64,000 bases of DNA from Aquila chrysaetos chrysaetos. Lineage: Eukaryota; Chordata; Aves; Accipitriformes; Accipitridae. Both the position numbers and the translations under genes were made by a program. The first letter of the stretch is position 1; the number at the start of each line of letters is the position of its first letter. Shown piece after piece: positions 13,201 through 27,700 of this stretch. The stretch is taken from the NCBI RefSeq assembly GCF_900496995.4, contig NC_044030.1, positions 1,674,001 through 1,738,000 of the forward strand, given 5' to 3'. Below the pieces are notes generated by a model. That model was given only the letters and a program-made list of their open reading frames with translations. It was not told the origin of the DNA and searched no databases.

Positions 13201-13930
13201 CTCATCCTTTTTTTTTTTAAAAGAAGGCATTCTGCATTTACTCAATTGCCTAAAATACAGTACTGTAATAGTATCAGTTGATATCCTGACTTAAAGCAAT
13301 TTCTTAGACCAACTAGAATCCATTTTTTTTTCACAGAGATTACAAGTTTGGTTGATAAATCAGGTGCATTTTCACTATCTTTATCTGAATATGAAGGCAA
13401 AGATGAATACTGTGCAAAGTGTAATTTTTAGAGCTGTTTTCCTGAAGAAGCATCGTTTCATACCCTGGTAAATGTGATGATAAATTTATGAACTTGTAAG
13501 GATCTTTATATACTATGGTTTGATAATTGTAATTATTTAATATGCATTTAACAGATTTAAAAAGGAGTTATATGCCAGATTTTAAACAGTATGCATTTGG
13601 GAATAATCTCTGGGCATGAAATGTTTCTCATGGTGTTCCTCTGGGCTTGGTGCTCAGACCGACATGTTGCACCACCAATATATAAATATGCAGCCATTCG
13701 TATTTACATTTGCACATGGCACAGGAGATGATGAAAAGACCACTCACGCAGATTGGTCTGGCTCAGTCACTAAATTGGATCCCAGTTAAAAAAAAAAAGT
13801 GTCTTAATGCAGCCAGTGCAATTTAAATGTAAGACAACACGATGAAGGCTGTAGTTACCCTACAATAAATCAGAGAGCGGTTTCTCTGAACTTGCCAGGC
13901 ACTCGACCACGTGGGGGGGCTGTCTTTCAT
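10208..13930. other. intergenic; GC-richer patch at about 10.6-11.7 kb
   Basis: No gene is recognised. The patch at 10.6-11.7 kb is richer in G and C than its surroundings and holds two overlapping minus-strand open frames (10873-11376, 167 codons; 10949-11332, 127 codons) that are low-complexity in Leu, Ser and Pro and match no family I know. It could be a regulatory element, a non-coding RNA exon or simply chance. Confidence 0.4.
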
Positions 13931-14517
13931 CAGATCATGGAATCATTTAGGTTGGAAAAGACCCTTGAGATGACTGAGTCCAACCATTAGGTTGGCACTG
14001 CCAGGTCCACCACTAAACCATGTCACTAAAAGTGCCACGTCTACACGTCTTTTAAATACCTCCAGGGATGGTGACTCCACCGCTTCCCTGGGCAGCCTGC
14101 TCCAGTGCTTGACAACCCTTCTGGTGAAAAATTTTTTCCTAATTTGCCGTCTAAACCTCCCCTGGTGCAACTTGAGGCTGTTTCCTCTCATCCTATCACT
14201 TCTTACTTGGGAGAAGAGACCGACCCCCACCTGGCTACACCCTCCTTTCAGGTAGTTGCAGAGAGCGATCAGGTCTCCCCTCAGCCTCCTTTTCTCCAAC
14301 AGCCCCAGTTCCCTCAGCCGCTCCTCATCAGACTGGTGCTCCAGACCTTCACCAGCTCGGTTGCCCTTCTCTGGACACGCTCCAGCACCTCCATGTCTTT
14401 CCTGCGGCGAGGGGCCCAAAACTGAACACAGCACTCGAGGTGCGGCCTCACCAGTGCCCAGTACAGGGGGACGAGGCAGGGGTTTGGTACTAACCCTGCA
14501 CAGGGCATTTGTGATGC
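13931..14517 (-). mobile_element. CR1 LINE, 3' fragment (minus orientation)
   Basis: The left edge shows a worn CR1 3' end (aatcatttaggttggaaaag). The minus-strand frame at 13943-14530 contains the ORF2 C-terminal sequence ([37 protein letters not shown]). A second minus frame covers the more upstream part ([20 protein letters not shown]), so at least one frameshift separates the two. It is 5' truncated near 14,517. Confidence 0.93.
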
Positions 14518-17500
14518 TGCCCTTTTGCAATGCAGCAATTTAGCATCTGTTGGGATCGTAGATGGTGCGGGAGAAAGCTTCAGGACTATTTAGAGTTAGA
14601 TAGTTTAGAGGGAGCTAACAAATTTTAAATGGTTACTGAAGCTACAGGAATATTTAAATTTTATAAGGTAACCTTTGCTCCTAAACAAAAATAAAACAAA
14701 TCAACAGCACATCTCCTGAGCCCAGGCTCCTAGTACACTGGCAGTAGTGATTTATTTGCCAATGAGTGTGACCATTTTGAAATCAAGAAACACTCTGTAG
14801 TAAACATCTTACAAATTACTGACATTTTTGCGCATAAACTGATGTGCTTTGTACCTAGTAATGGTAGTGGTGTGAAACAAAGAATACGTGTCAGACCAGA
14901 ATTTGGCTTAATGCAACTTTTTGGACAACTTTCGACGCCCGACCAACATCTTTGCATGCCATTATCATTCCCAACTGCATATCCCAGTGTGCTCTACCTT
15001 CTATTCTATACCAACTATCGTGCTGCTGACCACTGTTACTTGCCCATCTGGGCAGCATCTGTAACTGTGCAGAAGTGGTATTCTCCAACTGTGTACTGAA
15101 GGCAAAGCATAACTTTTTAAAGGCCTGGGAAAAACAGGATTGATTGAGGATGAAGATGTACCTTTGTGCTTGTGAAGCATGTCAGCGTGTGAAACGTGGG
15201 CATAGAGAGAAAAAGGGGAGGGCGGCTGGTTGGCTGATTTTGTTTGTTCTTTTAACTAAGCTTGGAAGTGGGAAATACCCTACCTACCAAGAGGGATTTT
15301 AAAAAGCGGTTAGTTTAATCACTTACTTAATAGATCTCACTTTATTGCAATCATGATTTAACATGAAAGTTCTACTATTCTGAAGGAGAACAGGTACTCT
15401 CTAATAAATTAGATGAAGCACATAATTTTATGTTAAATACAACTGAGATAGATATACTTAAGATTATTTAAGGATATGGAGTTTGCAAACTTGAGTATAT
15501 ATAAAACTGAACTCTGTTAAGAGCATAACTGGGAAATAACAGGAAAATTTCCAGTATATGATCCTTAAACTGAGAGAACATTAGAGAGAACAAAATTGTG
15601 TCACCATATAATTAAAGACTGACAATGCACACAGACAATATTTAAGTTGGGGCTACATGTGGAATATTAATTCAGAAATTTGCTAACTTTTGAATGTCTC
15701 ATTTTGCAATGTTAATAATGTTCATTTAGCATATATTATCTACTTTACAGTATCTTGGAAAGATGTAGTTGAAATTAGTTTAAATAGGTAAGTAGGACTT
15801 ATAAATGATTGATGTACTTTTTTTCCTGTCTAAATGACATAATAGCAAATAACTGTGGGAGTATCTTGGATATATAAGCAGAATCACTCTCTCTGTCAGA
15901 CCAAAACAATGCTTTTCCTGCTTTTATTTCAGTCACCAATGTATTATATTAGGAATAGATATGAATATTCTGAAGCATTTGCTTTTCCAGATCCAGCAGA
16001 ATTCTTTTTGTGTGGTTCTCCGAGTCCCAATTATTTTAAATTCCCAATTACCTATCAAATTCGTGACTAAAGAAAATGTTAGTACTGCCAACTTAAATGC
16101 ATATTTTGCATTCTTTAGACGGTATGTACATAGCATTTCTTTTACTATGTCCTGCAACAGGGAATACCGACTTCTATTAGTCCATCTCATATGACAAAGG
16201 TTTTTTTGGTATTGCTTTCTTACTAGAGAAAAATAAAAAGTGCACAAACATAGACAAATCCAATATGCACTGACCCTTTATTCTATTAGAGCAGGCTGGT
16301 CTGCATGCATGTATAAAAATAATAATCAGTCATTAATAAACACTGAACATTTTTATTGAAGGTCTGTTTCCAAGACCAACTCAGCCTGAGCAACTTCAGT
16401 GGATTGCTATGAGATCACATATCTCAGCTGCAGAAAGGCTAAATGGAAGTTTTAATGTGCTGCAAGCCAGCTGCATCAATGTAACTTACTCCCCCTAGTC
16501 AAGCAACATCAATTTCAGGAGCAGTTATTATCCTCACCCTTTCTTTTTTTTTTTTTTTTAAATATTATAAATTCTATTACAGAAGAATTGGAATTGGAAA
16601 CATTGCTAATCAGTACCTTCCTTTTGAAGGCTAAGATTTTAAATTACTCCTGATCTATTACTGAATATATTAGAAAAAAAATCAGGTACCCTCATTCTAA
16701 AGCAGCACTTCCTTCTCTTCCCTTGAAAGGGGAAGGGATAAACTTCCTTTTGAAGTGTCTCTCTTCCCAGACACTAGTCTGAAATGAATTTGGCACTGGA
16801 TCCCTACAAAGATGCGAGGCAAGAAGAGTAGTTACTGCTGTATAAATGTGCAATAAAGGCTCTCCAAAACACGTAACCTTTCCACATCCCCAACCCCATG
16901 CAGCACAATTACGTACTTCAGCTGCCTCATGAGCCTCAACACCTTGAAAGAACAGCACAGGATTTTCTCTTTTTCTTAATTAATTAAAAGGACCATCTGA
17001 TAGAATATGTAGCACACAATCCTAAATTAGGTTAGAGGATTAGTTTAGAGGATTTATCATGTGTAGTTTGCATGTATTCACAGAACTGAGAACAAAATTC
17101 TCATATTAAATGGGGTGTAATTTTTAAGGAGATCCATACTTAGTGTCAGAATCTGATGCCCAGTACATACTTAAACTGTCTTGCCTAATCCTTTCTGAAT
17201 TCCCCTGCCAACATAACTAGATTTGTGCCACTGCTTCCACCAGCATCGTTAGTTCAGGGAATCCCAGGAGTGTTACCAGATCATTTTATACACTGCCAGT
17301 GTAATGGATTTATCAAACCACTGCAAGCCAACACGAGTTAGAGCAGAGCCAAGGACATCGGAAGTTATGCTGAGGGTGGATTTGGCCCTTCGCAGCATCA
17401 CCATCCTGGGAAGCAGCAAGATGACTTGATAGTTTTAAAGCTCTAGTCAGTGGTACCCACTGGAGTTTTGCAAATCACCCGAGTATCTGGGCCAGTCTCC

Positions 17501-17816
17501 ACAAGTCAGTCACTGCACAAATGAATGTGACCACGAGTGCCACGGTGCTGACCAGCCACTGTGATTTTCCACACGCCTTTGTGTGACCATTTCTATCAAA
17601 CTATCGAAGACGTGGGAAGTGCTAGTACACCGATTCTGTAAACATATACATACCACCTTCTGTTTTGAATTTTACAAGATGTAATTAATTTACACAACAT
17701 AATTTTGATTTTTCTAAGAGAAGGATAAATAAGACAAAAATGGATAGAAGGAATTTGCTCTTCTATATATTTTTGCTTAATGTCAGACAACATTAACATT
17801 AGCTTCAAACATCAGT
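14518..17816. other. intergenic between MCTP1 and SLF1, nothing recognised
   Basis: AT-rich sequence with no recognised gene or repeat family. It may include distal SLF1 3' UTR, since a second minus-strand AATAAA lies near 16,353. Confidence 0.45.
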
Positions 17817-17822
17817 TTTATT
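17817..17822 (-). terminator. SLF1: candidate poly(A) signal for SLF1
   Basis: AATAAA on the minus strand (tttatt on +), 476 bases after the SLF1 stop codon. It is the nearest canonical hexamer I found downstream of the gene, so it is the preferred end of a short 3' UTR of about 0.5 kb. Confidence 0.45.
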
Positions 17823-18297
17823 AGAGGATTTTAAAACATGTAGGAGGCACAAGCCTCACTCAAGGAAAAACTGCTTGTGGTCGTCTTTCAACTCGGTTTA
17901 ACTTTAGGGTCACTACCTCTGGAAACCGAAGTGAACTACGGCGTAAGATGGGTAACAACGATTTCCAGGACAGAAAATACAAAGTTTAACTTAGTGCAAA
18001 TGATATCTAGCACCCTCCCGAGGTGGTCACAGGCATCCAGAACTGTCAGACAAATAGAAGGCATTGGTATTGGAAAAATTTTGCCTAAAAAGTGCACTGA
18101 ATCAATGCATCTGACTTCCAGGTTCTGTTAGAGGAAATTATTAACAACACAGGAGATACTAACATGTAAGACTCGTGTAAGGCTGTGAAATTTGGACTTC
18201 TTTGGTTGCCAGAAGAAAAGTTAGCCCAATACCAAGGGTTAACAGTCAAGATTCAATCAATGATGCGGCTTGTTTGGAAGCTAACTGTTAAAAACAT
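17823..18297 (-). other. SLF1: SLF1 3' UTR (predicted)
   Basis: Sequence between the SLF1 stop codon (18298-18300 on the minus strand) and the candidate poly(A) signal. It contains no repeat. Its extent depends on which poly(A) signal is used. Confidence 0.5.
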
Positions 18298-18782
18298 TTA
18301 AGTAGAGAGCTGATATGCCTCTACCATAGTTTCAAGAGTTGCTAATAAAGCCTTCATCTGTTCTCCAGGGTAAAAAACCATGCTTGCAGATATTTCTTGT
18401 AGAAACTGTGGCAACTTTTGAAAAGTTTCTCGCTCTCTAAAATATGTATCTACTAACCAATCTGCAGAAAATGTATTTTTCATCTCACAGTTACCACGAG
18501 CCATTACTTGAAGTACATTTGAACAAGCTACCTGTCTGAGAGTTAAAGTAAAGGGTAAAGACAGATTATAAACAGAACAAAAATTCAGCAGCATCTTATT
18601 AAATAAAAACAACCACAGTTCTCTCTGCTGACTGCAAAAATCTTGTTCTGTGCGTTCACAGAAGCTTTCAATGTTTTCTTCTGGATGAACAACATTCAGA
18701 AGTTCTTGCTTTACTGGTACAGACTCAACATAATCCAGTGGCAATTCTCCATTGGAGTCCCTCTGCTGTAGAAGGACTGGTC
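18298..18782 (-). CDS. SLF1: SLF1 coding exon 17 (last, residues 760-920)
   Basis: It starts GPVLLQQRDSNGELPLDYV, the end of the ankyrin region, matching human (GPVLLQQRNAKGELPLDYV). The tail includes MLLNFCSVYNLSLPF and FSADWLVDTYF, and ends QLST with TAA. Acceptor tttccctgcag; residues upstream of it in the same frame are intron. The tail is far less conserved than the ankyrin part. Confidence 0.96.
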
Positions 18783-21700
18783 CTGCAGGGAAAATACAAA
18801 CATTAATAATAACAGCACATTCAATTTGGCAGCCGAACAAGATTTTGGTTTGGTTTTTGCCAGAAGCTAGGAGTCTGTTTAAATTCCTTTTTGTACTAAG
18901 TTATGTTGCTGTAACTGATGAGTTACACATTTGCAATATAAGCTAGAACATGTACAGAGACCCTTTGTAACCGTTTCTTTAGGATACCGTCTTAATTTTC
19001 TTCCCAGTTTTGCTAGGTTGAAAGCCAAGGGTTATTATACAGAAATGGAAAAGAAATTCAAATGTTGCTTATCCTAAAATTTCAAGTAACAATATGTAAA
19101 GTATGTAAAAATGTAATGTTATTACTGTTGTAAAGTTCTATTAACTATTTTATAGACCACGTTATTTGCCCAGACTCTACTCCAAATGAAAGGCACGTTA
19201 CTATGATTGTCTTTATTTTACTTTCCTGGGTGGTGTGGCCAATCTTGTCCTAGGCAATGCAACAAGGTAAACAATTGACTAGACTCCCCCAATAACTAAG
19301 TTTCAAAATTTTGTCTTAAGAGACTTCTGAAATACAACAAGTAATTACTCTAATAAATAGATTTAAAGTAAGTAAATGGCACTTGTTTTACTGGTTCAGA
19401 TTATACTACACTCTTTTGGTATTTCCTGTTTATTAGTACAATGGTGCTATTAATATTCAAACCGTTTACAGACATTTTGGTAAGGCCACATCAGTAAGAT
19501 AGAATGAAGGCAGTTAACACACCGCAGGTATTGATTTTCAAAGATGAACACATCAGAAATCTTATGTAAATTTGGGTTACTATACTAAAGTAATGATGCC
19601 ATTTTAACTTGAATACATTTTCAGAAATATATTTTAATTACAAAAAAAAGGTAATTCACCACATTAGATACCCATACTAGAGGTTTTAGCTTTGCTGTGA
19701 TTAAAGGTGCATTGTTTTACTCCATCACTGACTATGCAATATAATTAAATTTTGCAAGCTGAAGGTTTTTTAGAGAAAGAAAGTGAAAAAAGTTTTTGCA
19801 GAGATGTGTTCTAAATTACTGAGCTGAGTAAATCCACATTGAATGGGTAACGTGCTTTCTACCATAGTCTTGTCAGCTATTTGACAGGCCAAAACCCAGA
19901 GTGTGACAAAGGCAAAGATAAGGGTAGACACAGCCTTATAGTTGCCAGAAAACCTTGATGAATGCAGGTGCAAGTAGAGCTCTTCCCCTAGGACAACAGG
20001 ATCATCCACTACCTATTCTTCACAATAGCCTAGGAAAAATGCACATCTGTCAGTGCAATGCCATTTCCAATTGAGGAGCTGGACTTACTACAATATTGGC
20101 TATTGCATCACTTAGACCGATTGAACTGAGCCCAGGTATTGGCTTGGCATGTCAGATACATGGTTCAGTAGATATATAAAACACCTGGGAGCCACAGAAC
20201 TGAAGTGCAGCAAACACAGAGGTAGAACTGCAGAGGAATGTATTGATTATGAGCCGGTCCTTGCGCAACAGACACAGAAATAGCCTTTAGGGGGCAGGAG
20301 AAGACCATAAATACAGAGGGTCTTATGCCAAGAATGAAAGAACATTTTGTTTCTCTACCTTAATTAAGTAATAGGCCATCTAAATACAGTGCATTCTTCT
20401 GCCTCATGGCTATAAAGAGAATGATTTTTATTGAAAAAATTTGGACTCGGCATATAATGCACAGAGATTAAACTGACACAGTAGGTCAATGGTAAGGATA
20501 TCACAAATACTCATTTTAGTAAATGAATTAAAAGAAGGAAGAGTTGATATCCAAGACCATTCTTTGCAGTTGTTTTTTTAAAAAAAAACATGCTAAGTTA
20601 ATTATATTGATACAGTATATTTCAAGACAAGATACAAGTTCCCTGTCACTGAACAAAAAATATTGTTCAAAACATTTATCGTGTGTCTGCCTAAGGGGCA
20701 ATGTATCTTTTTTTAGAAACTAAGGCATCCCTCCCACTATTATCCCTAAACAGCAGTTATCACAATTACAATATAGATTCCTTTCTTAAACTAATTACCA
20801 AGCTAATTGTGTTCTTCAAAGACCATCACATTAATTTTCATAAATGCTGAACAAATTTATGTTGAAATACATGATTATATAGAGATTTACTGATCTATTT
20901 TTGCATCGTGGTAAAAATAGATCAAAACAAAAGACAATCCTTGGCTTTGCCTGGTGACTAGGTAATCTTTATCTTCATTAATGAGTTTGGAGAATATAGT
21001 TACAATGCATATGGTGTAAAATGCAGAATAAAAACATTACCATATTGGAAAAAAATGTGAAAATCCTGGTTAATTTCATATTCAGCTGATCAAGATAAGT
21101 GTGAAAACAGTATTATTTTTATTGTGACCAAAACAGCTTGGCTTAAAAATGTTTTTAAATAAATATTTCATAATAATATTGTATTTTAAGCAACTATTAA
21201 GAAAAACACCACGAACTTCATATGGACTCAGAACAGTGGATAATTTCCCTCAACCAGTTTAGCATAAATGCACTCACCCCCATGCTGAAGTAGCAGCTTG
21301 CCAATTTCTACATGTCCATTTGACAGTGCATCATGCAAAGGAGTCACCCCGTCCACTTGACTGAGCAGGTCTACCTCTGGACAACGTTGCAAAATTTCAC
21401 GGACACACACTGTGCTGCCATGGTTACAGGCTTCATGCAAAGGCGTCCAGCCAGCATAGTCTGAATTATAAATCAAGGGAAGTTTTAAAACAGCAGAAGT
21501 AGTACTAAAATGTTAATAATGTAATTCATGAGACAGCAAAACACTTTATTTTTTACTATTCATCATGGCTGCAGTGGCAGCTTGTGATTTTAAGACAAGA
21601 AATTCTATTGAAAAACATCTGAAAAAAACTAAATAGCATTTTTAAAAATCAATAGAAAATGTGATGTTAAAACACAGTTGAGTTCTAAATTAACCTTTCC

Positions 21701-24700
21701 TCAATGTTTGCAATAAAGTCCTCATTTTGTGTTGTTTAAAATAATAAAGACAGTTTTAATAGTATAAATATAAACTTTATTACCAAACAGATATTAATAC
21801 AGTTCTTTATTTGGCTTAATTTCTTAGTTCTATAGAGAAAATGAGTAACTTACCTTTAGCATTAATGTCTGTTCCAGGGGAAGAGAGAAGCTGAATCAAT
21901 CTCTCCACTTTGTTACTTATGCAAGCTTTATGCAGGGCTGTCTGTCCTACCATAAAAAATTAATAGATTACACTAGACTAGGCAAGACAGCAACTAAAGA
22001 AAATAATCAAAGTGCCTGGAACTAGGAGACCTGGCTATATGCCAGAAAATTCAATAATGAGTAAGATTTTCCTTTATCCTGTTTAACCATCTTTTAAGAA
22101 AATTCAAAAAAACCCACAGAGCTTCTGTTCCACCAGAGATCCAGCAATGAAATTGTATTGCAAACGGTTTAACACAGGAATTATCTCCCCCCAGTTCAAG
22201 GTTTAAAGCTTCAATCACACTATAAAAGCACCAAGTGATCACAGAACACCAAAAATACTGGGTTTTGAAGCAATAAAACTTTAGAGTGCAGTTGCCCTCC
22301 CTTAAATTTATTCATGAACCTACGTTAAAATGTATGGTTCTTTTTACACAGCATTTATAGCTTAATTCAAATGAATGTTTCTGGCTAAGCACGAGTGCCT
22401 CTACACACTCAAGTATAATTCAGAACTTCAAATCCGTTAACAGATGGTTTGCTGTTTCTCAATAGGCTGTCTGACTTGGCTACAGTAGCAAGGGAGGGGG
22501 GAAAGAGAGAGAAATAAATGAAGGGGTCCTAATAATAACAATAATTAAAAAAAGAAAATCCTCTGGAAGAAAAAAATCCCAAACCTTAGTACCATATAAA
22601 GCTGAAGTAAGTGTGAAAAATTGAACAGCAAGCGAGAACTGCTGCTTATATGTAAAGGCACCATTAGTCTCTGCAAAACAAACTTCAGACCCATTCTAAA
22701 CGCTGTTTCGCTTTCACTAAATGATTATGTTTGAACAAGAGCCAGAGGAAAATCTTGATGCCAGGTGAAAGATGATGCAACAAACATCTTAGAAATGAAA
22801 AATATCTCAGGCTAAATCTCTCAGCCTTTGCGATAAGATTTACATGGTATATTTTGTTATATTAATACCTTCACTATGTAAATCTGTCAGCTCCATACTC
22901 ATTCTTTCAACAGAAGATACTACTTACAATTTTGGCAGGAGAAGAACAGAAAAAAAACCAGGGTGGTTTTTTTTTTTTTGCCCTAGTCCTTCAGCTCACT
23001 TTTCTTTGTAGAAGTCAGCATGTAATAATTCACATCAATTTTACTTGCAAAAGCAATAAAGAGAAAGGGAACCAATTTTAAAAATGCATGGTCTGGCTCT
23101 GTTACTGAAGCTCTCTTAAATCCCAAAAGAGGGTGAGGGTTTTTTTGTCCTTCAGTGTTTGTGATACAATTCTGTTTTTAATTTTTTGAACAATCCCAGC
23201 TTGCTTATGGCAGTTTATTCTAAGCCTCCTCTTGGGTGTCATATTAATATAGTTGTGTTTTAAGTGATATCAGTAAATTTCTGATGATGAAGATGACAAA
23301 AAGTAGTTCCAGCAAGTAATTCTGTTCAGGTAAAGGCTCATGTAAAGTACAACTTATTAAATTTGTGTAATAAGTAGGAACCAAATGAATTACTGCAGTG
23401 CTGTTTTATTCCTTAGGTACTTGGGTTCCAGTATAGCTAAGACAAAAGCCAAATGCCTTTCATAGTCTGGGCTGAATGCCTGGAAGAAAACAGTCCATAT
23501 GCTTAACACAGCTATGTAACATAGCATACTCCTCAGTCTTTGTTCACAAAATGTCTAGGACTGAAAGAGATGAAGACTGAATTATACTTTCAAATCAGAA
23601 GACGTTGATCCTACCAAGCACAGGTTGAGGTGGATTAGCAAAGTAAGGCAGGCAAGACTGGAATGAGCTCACACAAGCTGTACACTGTATTTAATATCTG
23701 GGAGGGGGAGGGGAATGAAGAAGGCAGCTTTATTCCACCATATATACAATTCCTCCTTTCAAATAGACATCGGAAAAAAGAAACACGAACCATAAGAAAA
23801 TAATTCTTGGGCATAAGCCATCATTTTAGTTCAGCATTCATCAGGACGAGGTTTTTAAATCTGAAACTGTCGATTCTAACCATATAAAGTTCTTAACATA
23901 AATTAGATATATAGAATACCTTTAGAATTTCTCTTGTAAATATGTACCTCTTCAGCCAAAAGGTAGCCATTCTCTTTGGTGTGTGCAGCCTGAACTTCTG
24001 CTTTTGCTCTAAGCCTCGTTGTCAATGGAAGGCACTTACTGTCACTGAAAAGAGAGCAAAGGGGACATGTCTAAAATCACTATTTCATCTTTTAAGATAA
24101 TGTATATGTACTTAATGCTTTTAAATGTGTATGTAGAGCATACTTATTTCAGAGTTACTTCTGAAATGTCTTAATTACATAAATTCTATGTCATTTAATT
24201 ACAACTGTATTTAAAAGAGTAATAAAATTAAACTACCCACAATTAAACTTTCTTTAAAGGTAATTCTATGAACAGTTCAACTTCTCTATGTACCCTTTAA
24301 ATTTAATATTGGGAAAATATAACTACATCAGCCTGCATATACACTGAGATGGAGGATGGGGAGAAATGAGGAACCCCAGCCCAGAGGTGTTACAGGTTTA
24401 AAATGGAGCTTTCTGTCAGTTGCAGTAATTTGTAGACAACAAAACAGGTCATATAAAGTTCAAGAAATGTGTCAGGTCAGAAGCTGTCCCCCAAAGCAGA
24501 ATAAAACTGGTGATGTTATAGGTATTACTTACGGTAGATCAGGCAGCACTTTGACTTGGTTCTGCTTATCGCCATTTAGCATCTGTAATGCCTTTTGAGA
24601 CTCAGGGCATGGCCATTGCCCTATTTTATTTTTCTTTGCTTTGTGTATCTTTCTTGTTGCATGCATCCCTACCTCTTGCAAAGCCTGTGAATAGGAACAG

Positions 24701-27700
24701 ACCTGTTGCAAAAGTAACATTTGCAATTACTTAGTATACAGTAAATTAAAATGCAGTCATTTTCTTTTGTTGCACTTCATGCAAAGCAGTCATCCACCAC
24801 CCACAGTTTGTTGTATCTAAGTTTTTAAAAATATGATCCCTAAATGATTGCATATATAGATTGTTTAAAGTTGTCTTCTGCAGCCTTTTTTTATGTTCTT
24901 ATAATTTACTTTTTATGCTGGCCTCAGAGGTGAGTGGGTTGGGTCTGAGCCAGAAAGTGGGAAATTTCTAGACCTCTCTCTTCAGTTTTTGGTAGCTAAG
25001 ATAATTTTGATCACTTTAGCTGGACATAAGGCTGAATTAAAGCTAATTGATTCTCAGGTACTTAATGAAAGTATTTACAAGCTTCCTGCTCCCAACACAG
25101 GGAGCAAAACCAAGGGAGCAATGTGGTAAAAAATACTCACTCCCCTCCTTCATCTCTTCTAAGATGAGGGGTTGGATAAAGCCTTTGAGCATTGTGAAGG
25201 CAATAAGCTAGTTATCTCTTAGGTGATCTCTAATTATTAGGATAGCTTTGGACGTTGTAGATACTTTGGCTTCTTTCCAGTAATACAGAGCTTCCAACCC
25301 ACCTATACCACTCATTTTAAAAAGTCATATAAGTTTCTGCAGTTTGGCAAAAGCATAGGAAAAAGTCCAGTGAGGGGACTCATTCAATGATTACACTATG
25401 ATTTTATCTGAAGAAAAATATTAAAGAAGGCTTTGATTATCTAGCAGATCACTGTAGATTCTGCAGGCAACTTACAATGGGTGAGGGACACCTTACTTGC
25501 AGCTTCATTGTACATTTACCACCAGAGAGAAGCAGGTCACTATCTGAACCGATAGAAAAGCCTAGCTGGTAAGATGCTGTATGAGAAGAGCTGGGAAGAT
25601 TGGACGAGAGTTAGTATTTATTGTACGGAACAAGAAAGGAGGCACAGTAACGCTAAGAAAAGCCACAAAAAGCACATGAACTTGTTTCAGGCACTACAAA
25701 AATTTACATTTAAGTAGTTCCAGAGAGTGATCAGTAGTCATGGCAATACTAAAAATAGCAATTGCTGCTGCATATGTGTTGGCAACATACGTTAAATATT
25801 AGATACATAGTTGGTTTATTTTTTAAATTCTGACAGTCTTTTGTTCCAGCTCTGTTTAAACACAATGTATCAATAAACAATTATGTCTGTTCACAATAAA
25901 CTCCTGTAAAATTCAGGCAACCTTATGTATGGAAAAGGTATAAAGGTGTAAATTTGTTTTTCTTTGACTCTACCTGCAGAATTTTAGGACATACAGAAAT
26001 AGTTGTGGATTCCATATTCTGCTTAGTTGTTAGTATTATGATTACTGAAATGAGGCTCTAAGATAGGGCATGTCATTACTGTGTGATCTCCCTGATTTGC
26101 CTGCAACCTGCCAGCAGTCATGGTTTTGAGAATTTCTTTCACAGTTTTCATCATGTATTTCCTCACCAACTACCACAAATTGTGATTTGAAGGCAGGAAA
26201 AGGTTTGCAAGTAGGAGAAAGTTTTTAAGAGGCAAAATTCACATGAATACACTGTGGTTCAAAATCATAAAATCTTGTATGTAACAAATGCTTAGACCCA
26301 GTAGAATTATAGACTGCCACCTCTTAAAAAAATCTGAAGGAAAAGATAACCCAGGAAAATCACACTATATTTGGGATTCTCCTAAATTACAAATGTAACA
26401 TTGCAATAACATATTTACATCAGAGGTTATTTTAAAAAGCTTTCATTGAGACTTTTCATGTTAACTGCATCTAAACAGATTAACCAGGTGTTACGAATTG
26501 TCTGGCAAGAAAAATCTTACCACTGTTTTGAACCCAGATCTTGGGCAAAGAGAAATCTAAATGCAGTAGAATCTATCTACAGGTGGAAGACAATGCATGC
26601 AATGAGTATGACCTTAGACCACAAAAGAAAGTTATTTTCCAAGACTTTCATGAATCCAATTACTTGTAAAATACTTAAGTGTAATAGGTTATTAAGGAGT
26701 AGAAGAGTTACTTACTATTTTCTGAAGAGAAAGAGGTTCTGTAGAAATAGGTACATTCCTCTGTAAACACGTTTTTTTAAAAACTGCTTCTGCGACAAAC
26801 ATTTGAAGCCAGAGGGATGGTATGGAACAAATGAACATTTTTAATTCACATATCGAAAAATCTAGATAAAAGCAAAGGGGAAAAAAAAGAGCCTTAAAAT
26901 GAGAATATAAACCCCTGTACATCTAGAGTTATCTAGAAGATAGCTCTTCCAGACATTTTTTTTCTGCTTTTGCAGATTCAGAAGCTATTCTCCACGAGAA
27001 TTACTAAAAATACTCATATTAAAAAAGATCTTATCCATCATCTGATAATAAGACCAGTTTCTAAGAGAATGGTCAACAGATTTTAAAAGGCAAAGCACCA
27101 CTTTTTATGTGAAACTTTAAAAAAAACCCACTCTAAATAAAATCTTATAAAAGTTTGACCTTGATTTTGAGAATTAAATTATTTATTTGGGAAGTTATGC
27201 AAGTGGTCACCTTTAAAATCTCTAAGTGACATAATACAAACACAATTCTGATAAAATGGGTAACACATGAACAAAGAAATCTGCAAGTAATGTAGGGTGA
27301 CCAAATGCTACATTAAAAGTGACTGTAAGCAAATTTCAGCCCCATTCAGATGCACCAAATAGTTCAGTTTAAAAAACGAAAACAAAACAGTAGCAGAAGA
27401 ATATATATCTGTATCTGTAGCTATCTCAATATATATCAGGCATATGTCTGGCCTACCTCTCTTTTTTTTTGGAAAAGGAGACAGAATGACTGATTTTTCT
27501 TAGGGTGATATTTGTATTTTGATTCTAGCAAAATAATTTTGTCAAAATAGCAACTGTAACAGGTGGAAAGCAAGGTCTGCCATGAGGAAGAAAGTATTTA
27601 TTGAGGGAATATTCTGTTCTGCTAAGAAGTGCTCATACATCAACTGGTCTGTAGAGTCAATCGAAACAGAAACACAAGTTTTGAGACTACAGACTTTTTC

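Noticed and set aside
26446-26766. 106-codon + strand frame.
   Set aside because: Overlaps SLF1 exon 12 on the other strand and has no similarity of its own.
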